Shown here in pieces: positions 24,709-33,092 of a DNA stretch of 64,000 nucleotides. Position 1 is the stretch's first letter, and each line of letters starts with the position of its first letter. The translations under genes were made by a program, and so were the position numbers. Source of the stretch: Streptomyces sp. CNQ-509 (GTDB lineage: Bacteria > Actinomycetota > Actinomycetes > Streptomycetales > Streptomycetaceae); contig NZ_CP011492.1 of the NCBI RefSeq assembly GCF_001011035.1, positions 6,317,447 to 6,381,446 on the forward strand, read 5' to 3'. The notes beneath the pieces are model-generated. The model did no database searches. It saw only the letters and a list, made by a program, of their open reading frames with translations, and had not been told where the DNA came from.

Positions 24709-26976
24709 ATGACACGCGCTACCCGCGTGCGGGCCGTGCTGGCCCTCGCCGTGCTCGCCCTCTCCGTCGCCGTCGCCGTCCTCGTCCCCGTACACCTGGG
24801 GCTCGACCTGCGCGGCGGCACCCAGATCGTCCTGGAGGCCCGCGACTCCGACGCCGCGAAGGCCGACGCGGACACCACCGACCACACCCTCGAAGTGCTG
24901 CGCAACCGCGTCGACGCCCTCGGCGTCACCGAGCCCACCCTGACCCGCTCCGGCGAGGACCGCATCATCGTCGACCTGCCCGGCGTCCAGGACCCCCGCG
25001 AGGCCGCCGACCTCCTCGGCCGTACCGCCCAGCTCACCTTCCACCCCGTCCTCGGCCTCGCGGACGGCACCGCGGCGGACGGCAAGGGAGCAGACGGCAA
25101 GGGAACGGACGGCAAGGGAACGGACGGCGAGGAAGCGGACGGCAAGGTGCTGCGCGACGAGGCCGGGCAGCCGCTGCGCCTCGGGCCCGCCGCGCTCACC
25201 GGCGCCGACGTCGCCGACGCCGAGGCGCTCTTCGACACCCAGCAGGCCCGCGGCTGGTTCGTCACCGTCGGCTTCGACGGCGACGGCGGCTCCGGCTGGG
25301 CCGGACTGACCGGCGCCGCCGCGTGCGCGCCCCCCGGCGACCAGGCGCGCCGCATCGCCATCGTCCTCGACGGCAAGGTCATCTCCTCGCCCCAGGTCGA
25401 CCCCGGCGTCGGCTGCCGCACCGGCATCACCGGCGGCTCCACCCAGATCACCGGCGACTTCGGCCGCGACGAGGCCCGCGAACTCGCCCTGCTCGTCAAC
25501 GGCGGCGCCCTGCCCATGCCGCTGGAGACCGTCGAGCAGCGCACCGTCGGCCCGACCCTCGGCGCCGACGCGATCTCCGCCAGCGCCTGGGCCGCGCTCA
25601 TCGGCGCCGCCCTCACCTCGGTCTTCATCATCGTCGTCTACCGGCTGCTGGGCTTGCTGGCCACCGTCGCCCTCGCCTGCTACGCGCTGATCTCGTACGC
25701 CGCCCTGGCCGCCCTCGGCGCCACCCTCACCCTGCCCGGGCTCGCCGGCTTCGTGCTGGCCATCGGCATGGCCGTGGACGCGAACGTGCTCGTCTTCGAG
25801 CGGGCCAGGGAGGAGTACGCCGCCGGCCGGCGGCCGACCGTGCGCACCGCGCTGGCCGGCGGATTCCGCAAGGCGTTCAGCGCCATCGCCGACTCCAACG
25901 TCACCACGCTCATCGCCGCCGGGCTGCTCTTCCTCCTGGCCTCCGGGCCTGTCCGCGGCTTCGGCGTCACGCTCGCGATCGGCGTGCTGGCCTCGATGTT
26001 CAGCGCCCTGGTCGTCACCCGGGTCCTCGCCGAGTACGCCGCGGGCCGCCGCGCCCTGCGGGTACGCCCCGGCCGCTCCGGGATCGCGGGCCACGGCCGG
26101 GTACGGGCCTGGCTGGTCCGGCGCGACCCGAAGCTCATGCGCCACTCGCGCCGCTGGCTCGCGCTCTCCGGCGTCGCCCTGCTGCTGGCCGGCAGCGGCA
26201 TCGTGGCCCGCGGGCTGGACTTCGGCGTGGAGTTCACCGGCGGCCGGCTCATCGAGTACGCCACCACGCAGCCCGTCGACGCCGACGACGCCCGCGCCGC
26301 GCTCGCCGACGCCGGGCAGCCGCGTGCCGTCGTCAACACCTCGGGCGACAGCGAGCTGACCGTCCGTACGGAGGAACTCTCCGACGACGAGGCGGCCGAG
26401 GTCACCGCCGCGGTGGACGAGCTGGGCGGCGGCGCGGAGATGGTCCGCGACGAGATGATCGGGCCCAGCCTGGGCGAGGAGCTGCGCACCGGCGCGTTCA
26501 TCGCGCTCGGCGTCGTGCTCGCCGCCCAACTGGTCTATCTCGCCGTCCGCTTCCGCTGGACGTACGCCACCTCCGCGGTCGCGGCGCTCGTCCACGACGC
26601 GGTGATCCTCGTCGGCGTCTTCGCCTGGCTCGGCAAACCGATCGACGGCGTCTTCCTCGCCGCCCTGCTCACGGTCATCGGCTACTCCGTCAACGACTCC
26701 GTCGTCCTGTACGACCGCGTCCGCGAACTCGTCGCCGCCGACCGCCGCAAGCCGTTCCGCACGGCCGCGAACACGGCGATCCTGCAGACCCTGCCGCGCA
26801 CCGTGAACACCGGCATGGGCGCCGTCTTCATCCTCGCCGCGCTGGCGCTGCTCGGCGGCGGCGCCCTCACCGACTTCGCGCTCGCGCTCCTCGTCGGCAT
26901 CGCCGCGGGCACGTACTCCTCGGTCTTCACCGCCACCCCGCTCGCCATCGAACTCGACGCCGGGAGGAGGCGGTGA
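24709..26976 (+). CDS. secDF: SecDF fusion protein, protein-export membrane subunit
   Basis: A protein of 755 residues with SecD and SecF fused in one chain and about 12 membrane helices. SecD motifs are VHLGLDLRGGTQIVLEAR, VLRNRVDALGVTEPTLTRSG, LDGKVISSPQ and AIGMAVDANVLVFERARE. SecF motifs are GVEFTGGRLIEYATT and TVIGYSVNDSVVLYDRVREL. It would use the proton gradient to aid late Sec export. The first extracytoplasmic domain is short and contains a 4 x 15-bp repeat encoding Gly-Lys-Gly-Ala/Thr-Asp. Streptomyces usually have separate secD and secF near ruvB plus one or more fused paralogues, and this looks like a paralogue. Confidence 0.92.
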   Translation: MTRATRVRAVLALAVLALSVAVAVLVPVHLGLDLRGGTQIVLEARDSDAAKADADTTDHTLEVLRNRVDALGVTEPTLTRSGEDRIIVDLPGVQDPREAADLLGRTAQLTFHPVLGLADGTAADGKGADGKGTDGKGTDGEEADGKVLRDEAGQPLRLGPAALTGADVADAEALFDTQQARGWFVTVGFDGDGGSGWAGLTGAAACAPPGDQARRIAIVLDGKVISSPQVDPGVGCRTGITGGSTQITGDFGRDEARELALLVNGGALPMPLETVEQRTVGPTLGADAISASAWAALIGAALTSVFIIVVYRLLGLLATVALACYALISYAALAALGATLTLPGLAGFVLAIGMAVDANVLVFERAREEYAAGRRPTVRTALAGGFRKAFSAIADSNVTTLIAAGLLFLLASGPVRGFGVTLAIGVLASMFSALVVTRVLAEYAAGRRALRVRPGRSGIAGHGRVRAWLVRRDPKLMRHSRRWLALSGVALLLAGSGIVARGLDFGVEFTGGRLIEYATTQPVDADDARAALADAGQPRAVVNTSGDSELTVRTEELSDDEAAEVTAAVDELGGGAEMVRDEMIGPSLGEELRTGAFIALGVVLAAQLVYLAVRFRWTYATSAVAALVHDAVILVGVFAWLGKPIDGVFLAALLTVIGYSVNDSVVLYDRVRELVAADRRKPFRTAANTAILQTLPRTVNTGMGAVFILAALALLGGGALTDFALALLVGIAAGTYSSVFTATPLAIELDAGRRR
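25081..25140. repeat. in-frame 15-bp tandem repeat within secDF
   Basis: Four copies of GGCAAGGGAACGGAC-like units; copies 2 and 3 are identical, 1 and 4 diverge slightly. They encode GKGAD-GKGTD-GKGTD-GEEAD in the extracytoplasmic SecD loop. Copy-number change would keep the frame. Confidence 0.9.
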
Positions 26977-27044
26977 GCGACGCCGTCCGCGCGCCTGGCG
27001 CGCGGACGGCGGGGCACCGGCCGTCCGGGCGGTATCCAACGAAC

Positions 27045-27058
27045 CATGTGACATTGTA
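27045..27058. promoter_or_regulatory. candidate FadR/GntR operator before the DapA-family gene
   Basis: ATGTGACATTGT at 27046-27057 recurs in inverted orientation before the gntR gene (28129-28140). A 12-bp motif shared by exactly these two promoters points to the GntR encoded at 28178. Confidence 0.65.
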
Positions 27059-27124
27059 CTGTTCTCCACGGGCCCGCGCCCGCGCGGCCCGCGCCTGCCT
27101 GCCGCGACTCACCCGGAGAACTCC

Positions 27125-28033
27125 ATGACCTCTGCCCCACAGGAACGGTCCCGCCCCTGGCACGGCCTCATGGTCGCCGCCGCGCTCCCGCTCCGCGCCG
27201 ACCTGACCGTGGACTTCGACGCCTACGCCGCGCACGTGCGCCGGCTCCTCGACGCCGGCTGCGACGGGGTCGTGACCAACGGCTCGCTGGGCGAGTACCA
27301 GACCCTCACCGACGACGAGCGCGTCCGCCTGGTGCACACCGCCGTGGCCGCGGCCGGCGACGGCGACCGGGTCATGGCGGGCGCGGCGGCGTACGGCAGC
27401 GCGGAGGCCCGCGGCTGGACCGAGCGGGCGGCCGAGGCCGGCGCCGGCTCGGTCCTGCTGCTGCCGCCCACCGCGTACCGGGCGGACGAGGCGGCGGTGC
27501 GCGCGCACTACGCCGAGGTGGCGAAGGCCGGCCTGCCGGTCGTCGCGTACAACAACCCGTACGACACCCGCATCGACCTCACCCCCGCGCTCCTCGCCGC
27601 CATGCACGGCGAGGAGAGCATCGTGGCCGTCAAGGAGTTCACCGGCGACGTCCGCCGCGCCTACGAGATCGCCGAACTGGCGCCCGGACTCGACCTGCTC
27701 GTCGGCGCGGACGACGTGCTGCTGGAACTGGCCGTCGCCGGTGCCGTCGGCTGGATCGCCGGCTTTCCCAACGCGTTGCCCGACGCCTGCGCCACCCTCT
27801 ACCGCGCCGCCACCGGCGGCGACCTGGCGCTGGCCATGCCGCTCTACCGGGCCCTGCACCCGCTGCTCCGCTGGGACTCCAAGCCGGAGTTCGTGCAGGC
27901 GATCAAGCTGTCCATGGACGTCGCAGGGCTGCACGGGGGTCCCTGCCGCCCGCCGCGCTCCCCGCTGACGGACGAACAGGCCGCGGTGGTCAGGGGCGTC
28001 ACGGAGAAGCTGCTCGCCGAGGGCCTGGGCTGA
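27125..28033 (+). CDS. dihydrodipicolinate synthase-family lyase/aldolase
   Basis: A protein of 302 residues with the DapA/NanA TIM barrel. DGVVTNGSLGEYQTLTDDER is the pyruvate-carboxylate-binding loop (here GSLGE in place of GTTGE). VVAYNNPYDTRIDL carries the Tyr, and SIVAVKEFTGDVRRAYEI carries the Schiff-base Lys. It is unlikely to be the lysine-pathway enzyme given the partner GntR and shared operator. Candidates are a keto-acid aldolase or pyrroline-4-hydroxy-2-carboxylate deaminase; the hydroxyproline epimerase operon at 62-64 kb makes the second worth considering, but it is 34 kb away. Confidence 0.83.
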   Translation: MTSAPQERSRPWHGLMVAAALPLRADLTVDFDAYAAHVRRLLDAGCDGVVTNGSLGEYQTLTDDERVRLVHTAVAAAGDGDRVMAGAAAYGSAEARGWTERAAEAGAGSVLLLPPTAYRADEAAVRAHYAEVAKAGLPVVAYNNPYDTRIDLTPALLAAMHGEESIVAVKEFTGDVRRAYEIAELAPGLDLLVGADDVLLELAVAGAVGWIAGFPNALPDACATLYRAATGGDLALAMPLYRALHPLLRWDSKPEFVQAIKLSMDVAGLHGGPCRPPRSPLTDEQAAVVRGVTEKLLAEGLG

Positions 28034-28128
28034 CCTGGCGGACCACCGCGGCCGGAGCACACCCGCGTACGGAACCCGCAGCCACTTTCCGTCCCGGCCG
28101 CCGGGGCGGGAGGGCGGGGTACGCTACA

Positions 28129-28140
28129 ACAATGTCACAT
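28129..28140. promoter_or_regulatory. candidate autoregulatory GntR operator
   Basis: ACAATGTCACAT is the reverse complement of the 12 bases at 27046-27057 before the DapA-family gene. It lies about 40 bp upstream of the gntR start. Confidence 0.6.
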
Positions 28141-28177
28141 CGCGCAACGGGCTCCCGCCGCTCCCGGAGGCAGCACC

Positions 28178-28888
28178 ATGGCTGAGGCGAAGCGGGGCAA
28201 GCTCATCTCGGTGCAGAAGCACCTGCGCGACCAGGTCGCCAACGCCCTGCGGGCCGCGCTGATAGCGGGCGAGCTGCGGCCCGGCGCCATCTACTCCGCG
28301 CCCGCGCTGGCCACGGAGTTCGGCGTCTCGGCCACGCCCGTGCGCGAGGCCATGCTCGACCTCGCCCGCGAGGGCCTGGTCGAGGCCGTGCGCAACAAGG
28401 GCTTCCGGGTCACCGAGATGACCGAGGGCGACCTCGACAACTACACGGAGATCCGCGAGCTGATCGAGGTCCCCACTGTGGGCCGGGTGACGGAAGTGGC
28501 CACCGAGGAGCAGTTGGAGGCGCTGCGCCCGCTCGCGGAGGACATCGTCAAGGCCACCCGCGACCACGACCTCATCGGCTATCTGGAGGCAGACCGCCGC
28601 TTCCACCTCAGCCTGCTCGCGCTCGCGGGCAACGACCACCTGGTCACCGTCGTCGCCGAACTGCGCAACCGCTCCCGGCTGTACGGCCTGACGGACCTCG
28701 ACCGCGCCGGCGTGCTCGTCGACTCCGCGCAGGAGCACCTCACCCTGCTCGACCTGATGATCGCCGGCAACGCCACCGCGGCCCAGGAGCTGATGGCGAG
28801 CCACCTCGGCCACATCCGCACCCTCTGGGCGGCAGGCCGGCGCAGCGCCGCGAAGCGCGCGAGCGCACTGCGCCTCGGCGAGGGCTGA
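28178..28888 (+). CDS. GntR/FadR-type regulator (FCD domain)
   Basis: A protein of 236 residues. The winged helix spans about residues 15-80 (VANALRAALIAGELRPGAIY, LATEFGVSATPVREAMLDLA). The helical FCD ligand domain follows (DNYTEIRELIEVPTVGRV, DRRFHLSLLALAGNDHLVTV, EHLTLLDLMIAGNATAAQEL). Metal/ligand His and Asp positions of FCD domains are present. It is encoded 145 bp after the DapA-family gene on the same strand. The 12-bp motif shared by both promoters suggests that it represses both. Confidence 0.9.
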   Translation: MAEAKRGKLISVQKHLRDQVANALRAALIAGELRPGAIYSAPALATEFGVSATPVREAMLDLAREGLVEAVRNKGFRVTEMTEGDLDNYTEIRELIEVPTVGRVTEVATEEQLEALRPLAEDIVKATRDHDLIGYLEADRRFHLSLLALAGNDHLVTVVAELRNRSRLYGLTDLDRAGVLVDSAQEHLTLLDLMIAGNATAAQELMASHLGHIRTLWAAGRRSAAKRASALRLGEG

Positions 28889-28961
28889 CTTCCGCCGCGC
28901 CGACCGCGGCGCCGACGGGAGTCCGGCCGCCGCCGGGCCGGTGTCCGTCCCGGAACGCCGG

Positions 28962-29011
28962 AACGGGCGCGGGCGGCGGCCCGGTTTCCCGGACCGCCGC
29001 CCGCGCCCGTT
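28962..29011. terminator. bidirectional terminator
   Basis: AACGGGCGCGGGCGGCGG (28962-28979) and its exact complement CCGCCGCCCGCGCCCGTT (28994-29011) form an 18-bp perfect stem with a 14-base loop, midway between the convergent gntR and PQQ dehydrogenase genes. Confidence 0.9.
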
Positions 29012-29035
29012 GCGTACGGGCCCTCCCTGTTTCGG

Positions 29036-30559
29036 CTACGGCAGTGCGGGGCCGCGCGTGCCGGTGACCTTCCAGACCTTGCCGTTCGCCTTCGCCAGCA
29101 GGTACAGCTCGCCCGCCGAGTCCTGCCCGAAGCGCAGGTCGACGCGGGTGTCGCCGGCCAGGTCCTGCGCCGTGACGAGGTTTCCGGTGGCGGCGTCGTA
29201 GAGCCTGAGCCGGTGGATCGTCGCCATCTCCGCGCCGCGCCTCATCTCGCCCGTCTTCGTGCCGAAGACGCGGCCGTCGACCAGGTCGCCGAAGAGGTAC
29301 GTGCCGCGCAGCTTGTCCAGGTCGTCACCGCGGTAGACGAAGCCGCCGGAGACGGCCCGGCCGACGTCGGAGGTGCAGTTCCAGTCGGCCGGCGGGTCGT
29401 GGTCGTAGGCGGCGACGGGGTAGGTGTAGCCGTACTGGTCGTCGTCGGGCGGCAGCGGCTGGTACGCGTCGCACGGGTCGGCCGGGTTCTTGTCGAAGAC
29501 GAACGGGCCCTCGCGCTCGCTCCAGCCGAGGTTGTCCCCGGCCCGTACCTCGTAGATCGACTCGATGGCGTGCTCGCCGATGTGGCCGAGGTACAGCCGG
29601 TGCTTGCCGCCGGTGTCCCAACTGAAGCGGTGCGGGTCGCGGAAGCCGTACGCGAAGACCTCGCCGAGGGCGCCGGGCCGGTCGGCGAACGGGTTGTCGG
29701 CGGGGACGCCGTACTTGCCGTTGGCGCTGTTGCTGCCGCGCGGGTCGATCCGCAGCAGCTTGCCGTGCGGCAGCGCGAGGTTCTGCGGCTCGGTGGTACG
29801 CACGCCGGTGCCGCCGTCGCCCACGGCGAGGTAGAGCTTGCCGTAGTCGGCGCTGCCCTCGCGGGCGGTGGGGTTGAAGGCGATCTGCTGGATGCCGTGG
29901 ATGCGGCCGTTGAAGCCGAGGCGCAGCACCTCGCGACGGGTGCCGGAGAAGGTGCCGGCGGCCGGGTCGTCGGCGGTCCACTCGGTGATGATGCCGTGGT
30001 AGCCGGTGTTCGGCTGCGGGGTGAGGTCCGGCTCCTTGCCGGTGGTGGAGGCCAGTTCGGTGTGCACGGTGTAGAAGATGCCGTTGCGCGCGAAGTCGGG
30101 GTGGAAGGCCGCGTAGCCGAAGCCCTGGCCGAGCCCCTGACCGGAGAAGAACTGCGGCGCGAAGGCGGCGCCGACGTCGAGGTACGTGCGGGGCTGCGCG
30201 CCGTCCTCGACGAGGTACAGCTTGCCGTTGAGGTCGGGCACCGCCTTGCGGCCGGAGCCGTCGGGGAGTTCGGTGAGCGCGTTGATCCGGGCGTGCCGCA
30301 TCAGCCGGGGGTCGGACGGCGGGGGCGTGGGCTCGGACTTCGGGAACTGCGCGTACTCCTCGACGACGAGGCCGAGCTTGGCGGGTACGGGCGTGGGCAG
30401 GAGGGAGTCGCCGGGCGCGGCGGCGCCCGCGGTCGCGCCCGGCGCGGCGGTCGGCTCGGTGCGGGCCTCGGCGGGGGCGGTGAGGAAGGCGGTCGCGGCC
30501 ACGGCGGCGGCGAGCGCGGGGGCGAGGAGGCGGCGCTTTCGGCGGGTGGGTGGGTGCAT
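29036..30559 (-). CDS. secreted PQQ-type sugar dehydrogenase / HHIP-like protein
   Basis: A protein of 507 residues. The Sec signal peptide is RRKRRLLAPALAAAVAATAF ending at APAEA. A six-bladed propeller follows: GQGFGYAAFHPDFARNGIFY, AVGDGGTGVRTTEPQNLALP, HGKLLRIDPRG, EVFAYGFRDPHRFSWDTGGK, LGWSEREGPF. These are blocks of soluble aldose dehydrogenases. Whether PQQ is really bound cannot be judged. It ends 25 bp from the terminator and follows the LamG-type gene by about 130 bp in the same direction, probably one operon behind the operator at 31728. Confidence 0.85.
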   Translation of the reverse strand: MHPPTRRKRRLLAPALAAAVAATAFLTAPAEARTEPTAAPGATAGAAAPGDSLLPTPVPAKLGLVVEEYAQFPKSEPTPPPSDPRLMRHARINALTELPDGSGRKAVPDLNGKLYLVEDGAQPRTYLDVGAAFAPQFFSGQGLGQGFGYAAFHPDFARNGIFYTVHTELASTTGKEPDLTPQPNTGYHGIITEWTADDPAAGTFSGTRREVLRLGFNGRIHGIQQIAFNPTAREGSADYGKLYLAVGDGGTGVRTTEPQNLALPHGKLLRIDPRGSNSANGKYGVPADNPFADRPGALGEVFAYGFRDPHRFSWDTGGKHRLYLGHIGEHAIESIYEVRAGDNLGWSEREGPFVFDKNPADPCDAYQPLPPDDDQYGYTYPVAAYDHDPPADWNCTSDVGRAVSGGFVYRGDDLDKLRGTYLFGDLVDGRVFGTKTGEMRRGAEMATIHRLRLYDAATGNLVTAQDLAGDTRVDLRFGQDSAGELYLLAKANGKVWKVTGTRGPALP

Positions 30560-30690
30560 GCCGGGCTCCGTTCTGGGGGTGCGTGTGCGGGTGCGCGGGC
30601 GCGTGGTGCGGCGGACGGCGTACGGGAAGGGGGCGGGCGGCGACCGGTGGGCCGGGCGGCCGGACGGCCGGGTGGCGGGGTGGCGTTCGC

Positions 30691-31686
30691 TCAGGACCGG
30701 GGCGCGACCATCAGCCGGTACTGCGCCCGTACCTGACTGCCGGTCAGCTCGCGGTCGAGGAACATCAGGCTGTCCATGCGGCAGTTGCAGGGATTGGCCT
30801 CGCGGGTCTTCTGCGGGAAGCTCCCGCCGATCTTGATGCCCGCGGGGTCGGTGGGCGAGGCGCGGTGCTCGCCGGGCCCTCCGACCTGCCAGGGATCGCC
30901 GGGGTTGGTGGAGAAGCCGTCGAGGCGCTCACCGTTGCGGAAGAGCGCCATGGTGCCGTCGGAGTAGTCGAACGTCGCGGCGAGGAAGACCCACTCGTCG
31001 GGCGGCAGCAGCCGGCGCCAGTCCTCGGCGGCGGCGAACGTCTGCGAGGAGCCCTCGTCGACCCGGCGGCCCAGCGCCACGAGCCGCAGCTCGCCGTTCA
31101 CCTCGATCAGCTCCAGCAGGGCCCGTACGCCGTGGCCGTCGGAGGTGCCGGAGAGCACGCCGGCGAGGCCGATGGCGCCGTAACGGTCGTCGGGGTCGGA
31201 GGTGTTGGAGTTGGGGGAGGGGTTGTCGCCGGTCATCTTGAACCAGCCCATGACGGTGGCGGACTGCACCCCGTTGAACGCGCGCATGCTCGGCACGCCG
31301 CCGGGGCGGTAGACGCCGGCCTTCCAGTCGTCGTTCCCGGCGGTGGCGGGGGAGACCTGGGCGGTCTGCAGCGCGGACCCGGCGCCCGGGAAGGCGCTGT
31401 CGGGCACGCGCATGGCGGCGCCGCCGTTGACGAGTTCGATGTCGGTGCCGGAGCGGCCCCGGTCGCGTTCGAGGGCGGGGTTGCCGCGGACCGGATGGCC
31501 GAAGTCGTAGTACGCGACGAGGTCGGGCCCCAGCGAGGGCAACACGACGGGCGCGCCACGCTCCGCCGCCTCCGCCGTGTCCCCACCCTGCACCGCCTGC
31601 ACCGGCCCCGCCGCGAGGGCGGTCAGTGCCAGCGCCGCGGCCGCCGCGACGGCCCGCGCGGCAACGCTCCCGCTGTGCTTGCGCAT
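30691..31686 (-). CDS. secreted LamG/concanavalin-like protein
   Basis: A protein of 331 residues with a signal peptide (VAARAVAAAAALALTALAAG then PVQA). The body is a LamG-like jelly roll: PDLVAYYDFGHPVRGNPALE, SATVMGWFKMTGDNPSPNSN, DEWVFLAATFDYSDGTMALF, RNGERLDG, and a Cys-pair near NPCNCRMDSLMFLDRELTG. There is no catalytic domain, so carbohydrate or matrix binding is the likely role, perhaps as accessory to the dehydrogenase downstream. It is the first gene after the LacI-type operator. Confidence 0.8.
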   Translation of the reverse strand: MRKHSGSVAARAVAAAAALALTALAAGPVQAVQGGDTAEAAERGAPVVLPSLGPDLVAYYDFGHPVRGNPALERDRGRSGTDIELVNGGAAMRVPDSAFPGAGSALQTAQVSPATAGNDDWKAGVYRPGGVPSMRAFNGVQSATVMGWFKMTGDNPSPNSNTSDPDDRYGAIGLAGVLSGTSDGHGVRALLELIEVNGELRLVALGRRVDEGSSQTFAAAEDWRRLLPPDEWVFLAATFDYSDGTMALFRNGERLDGFSTNPGDPWQVGGPGEHRASPTDPAGIKIGGSFPQKTREANPCNCRMDSLMFLDRELTGSQVRAQYRLMVAPRS

Positions 31687-31727
31687 TGCGTCATCTCCCC
31701 TGCCAGAAGAGGACTTTACCGTCCCAG

Positions 31728-31737
31728 TAAGCGCTTG
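31728..31737. promoter_or_regulatory. LacI-family operator
   Basis: AGTAAGCGCTTGCT (31726-31739), a near-perfect palindrome around AAGCGCTT with the central CG typical of LacI-family sites, lies 40 bp before the LamG-type gene. The only lacI in the neighbourhood (32923) is truncated. Confidence 0.65.
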
Positions 31738-31764
31738 CTATAACGCCTTGGCGGACGCTATCCG

Positions 31765-32514
31765 CGCGACGTGACCGCGTCAAGCGCGCTCGCGGCTCCG
31801 CCGCAGGGAACCGGGACAGGGCCCGGCACCGTCGCGGCTCCGCCGCGGGAACCGGGAGGAGCCCGGCGCCGGGAAAGCCGGCGCGGCCACGGGAGCAAGA
31901 GCCGCTGAAGCCGACGCGGGTCGGCCGGTGATGCAGCCTGGGAGAGCCGAGAGGCGGTGAGCAGGCCGAGGTCTGGGCGGCCTGCCCGCACCGAGGCGGT
32001 GCCAGAGGAAGGTACGCGGCGCGGCGCCGGGCGGCGGAGCCGCGGACGCGGCAGACGCGCCCTGGCCCCCCGGGGGCCGGCCGGCCGCAGCCCTGCCTCC
32101 GCCCTCCCGGGCCCGGCGGGCCGCGTAACGTGCGGTCGCTCTGGGTGCCTTCGCTCCGGCCGCGGCAGGCGCGTCGGCGGCGGGCCGCACGGCCCGCACG
32201 GCGAAGGCCCGGCGACGGAGCCGCCGCGCGCGGCGTGCGCCGCCCGGCCGCACCCCCGATATCGCGGTCGGACACCGCCCGTCACCCCGGCCCCGGCAGC
32301 TCCTGCCCCTCGTTCGGCCCCGGCCGGCGGCCCCACGCGTGATCGGCTCGGTGCCCCGTCCCCGCCCCGCGCGGCCGCCGCGCGTGGCGGGGCGGCGGCC
32401 GGTCGCGCCCCCGATGTCGCGGCCGGACACCGCCCGCGCCAGCCCCAAGTCCCCGTGCTCCCGCCCCTCTCACCCGGCCCCCCGGGCCCGGCTCTCGGGG
32501 CCCGGGTGGGCCGT
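31765..32514. other. gene-free GC-rich stretch with degenerate repeats
   Basis: About 750 bp without a credible gene: frames on both strands are open only because of composition and give Arg/Ala/Pro/Gly strings. It contains a roughly 40-bp imperfect direct repeat (CGCGGCTCCGCCGC then GGAACCGGGA, at 31790 and 31830). It also has a related pair around GGACACCGCCCG (32270 and 32426). It looks like decayed sequence between the lacI remnant and the LamG promoter. Confidence 0.5.
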
Positions 32515-32722
32515 CTACCGCATCGCCGTCCCCGGGGTCGCCGGCTCCGCGGCCCGGGGCGCTTCGACGTCCAGGTCAGCAGTGCGTCCCGCCGGGGCCC
32601 AGTGGGCCGACATGCCGGAGGTGAAGACCGCCGTCCGGCCCGCGCCCACCTCGCGTACCGCGATCAGCGGGTCGCCGTCGATCTCCGCGAGCAGCGTCGC
32701 CTCGTCCCGCAGCACCGTCTTG
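32515..32722 (-). pseudogene. C-terminal fragment of a glutamine-amidotransferase-like protein
   Basis: The minus strand reads VLRDEATLLAEIDGDPLIAV, REVGAGRTAVFTSGMSAHWA, the conserved end of class-I glutamine-amidotransferase-like (DUF1355/ThuA-type) proteins. It then degenerates to a stop at 32515. Its 5' side is joined out of frame to the lacI fragment at about 32722. No start belongs to it. Confidence 0.55.
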
Positions 32723-32923
32723 CACGATGAGCCCGGCGATCTGGGAGGCGCCGCTCTTGAGCGTCTGGGCCGCGCGCCGCGGCACGTAGCCCAGCTCGGC
32801 CATCGCCTCCTGCACCCGCTTGAGCACGCGGGGGCTGACGGGCCGCTTGCCGGACAGGGCGTGGGAGACGGTCGTCCTGCTGACGCCCGCACGGGCGGCG
32901 ACACCCGCTATGACCGGTGCCAT
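32723..32923 (-). pseudogene. 5' fragment of a LacI-family regulator gene
   Basis: Starting at the ATG at 32923 with AGGAGAG upstream, the minus strand encodes a normal LacI DNA-binding domain (VAARAGVSRTTVSHALSGKR, VLKRVQEAMAELGYVPRRAA). The first strand of the ligand domain, ASQIAGLIVQD, follows. At about 32722 the sequence changes to an unrelated fragment, removing about 270 residues. A headpiece-only product could still be made but would dimerise poorly. It may once have controlled the LamG/dehydrogenase operon. Confidence 0.75.
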
Positions 32924-33092
32924 CCCGCTCTCCTCACGCACATCGGTTTGCCAGACCGTTTTGCCCAACGTGATCCGGGTCACCCTCCCAGCGTCAAAGC
33001 CTCCCGGGCGGCGGGACGGGTCCCAAGGCTCTCCCGAGGGGATGCCCTCAGAAACAGCGGGAGAATGTCTGCCCTGACGCAGGGGGAGTGCC

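Noticed and set aside
24577..27069. An 830-codon minus-strand frame opposite secDF
   Set aside because: It is Gly/Glu/Asp/Arg-rich antisense shadow; SecDF motifs on the plus strand are unambiguous.
31758..32448. Overlapping frames of about 190-220 codons on both strands
   Set aside because: They give only Arg/Pro/Ala/Gly strings with no ribosome site or domain. The stretch is better read as decayed non-coding sequence.
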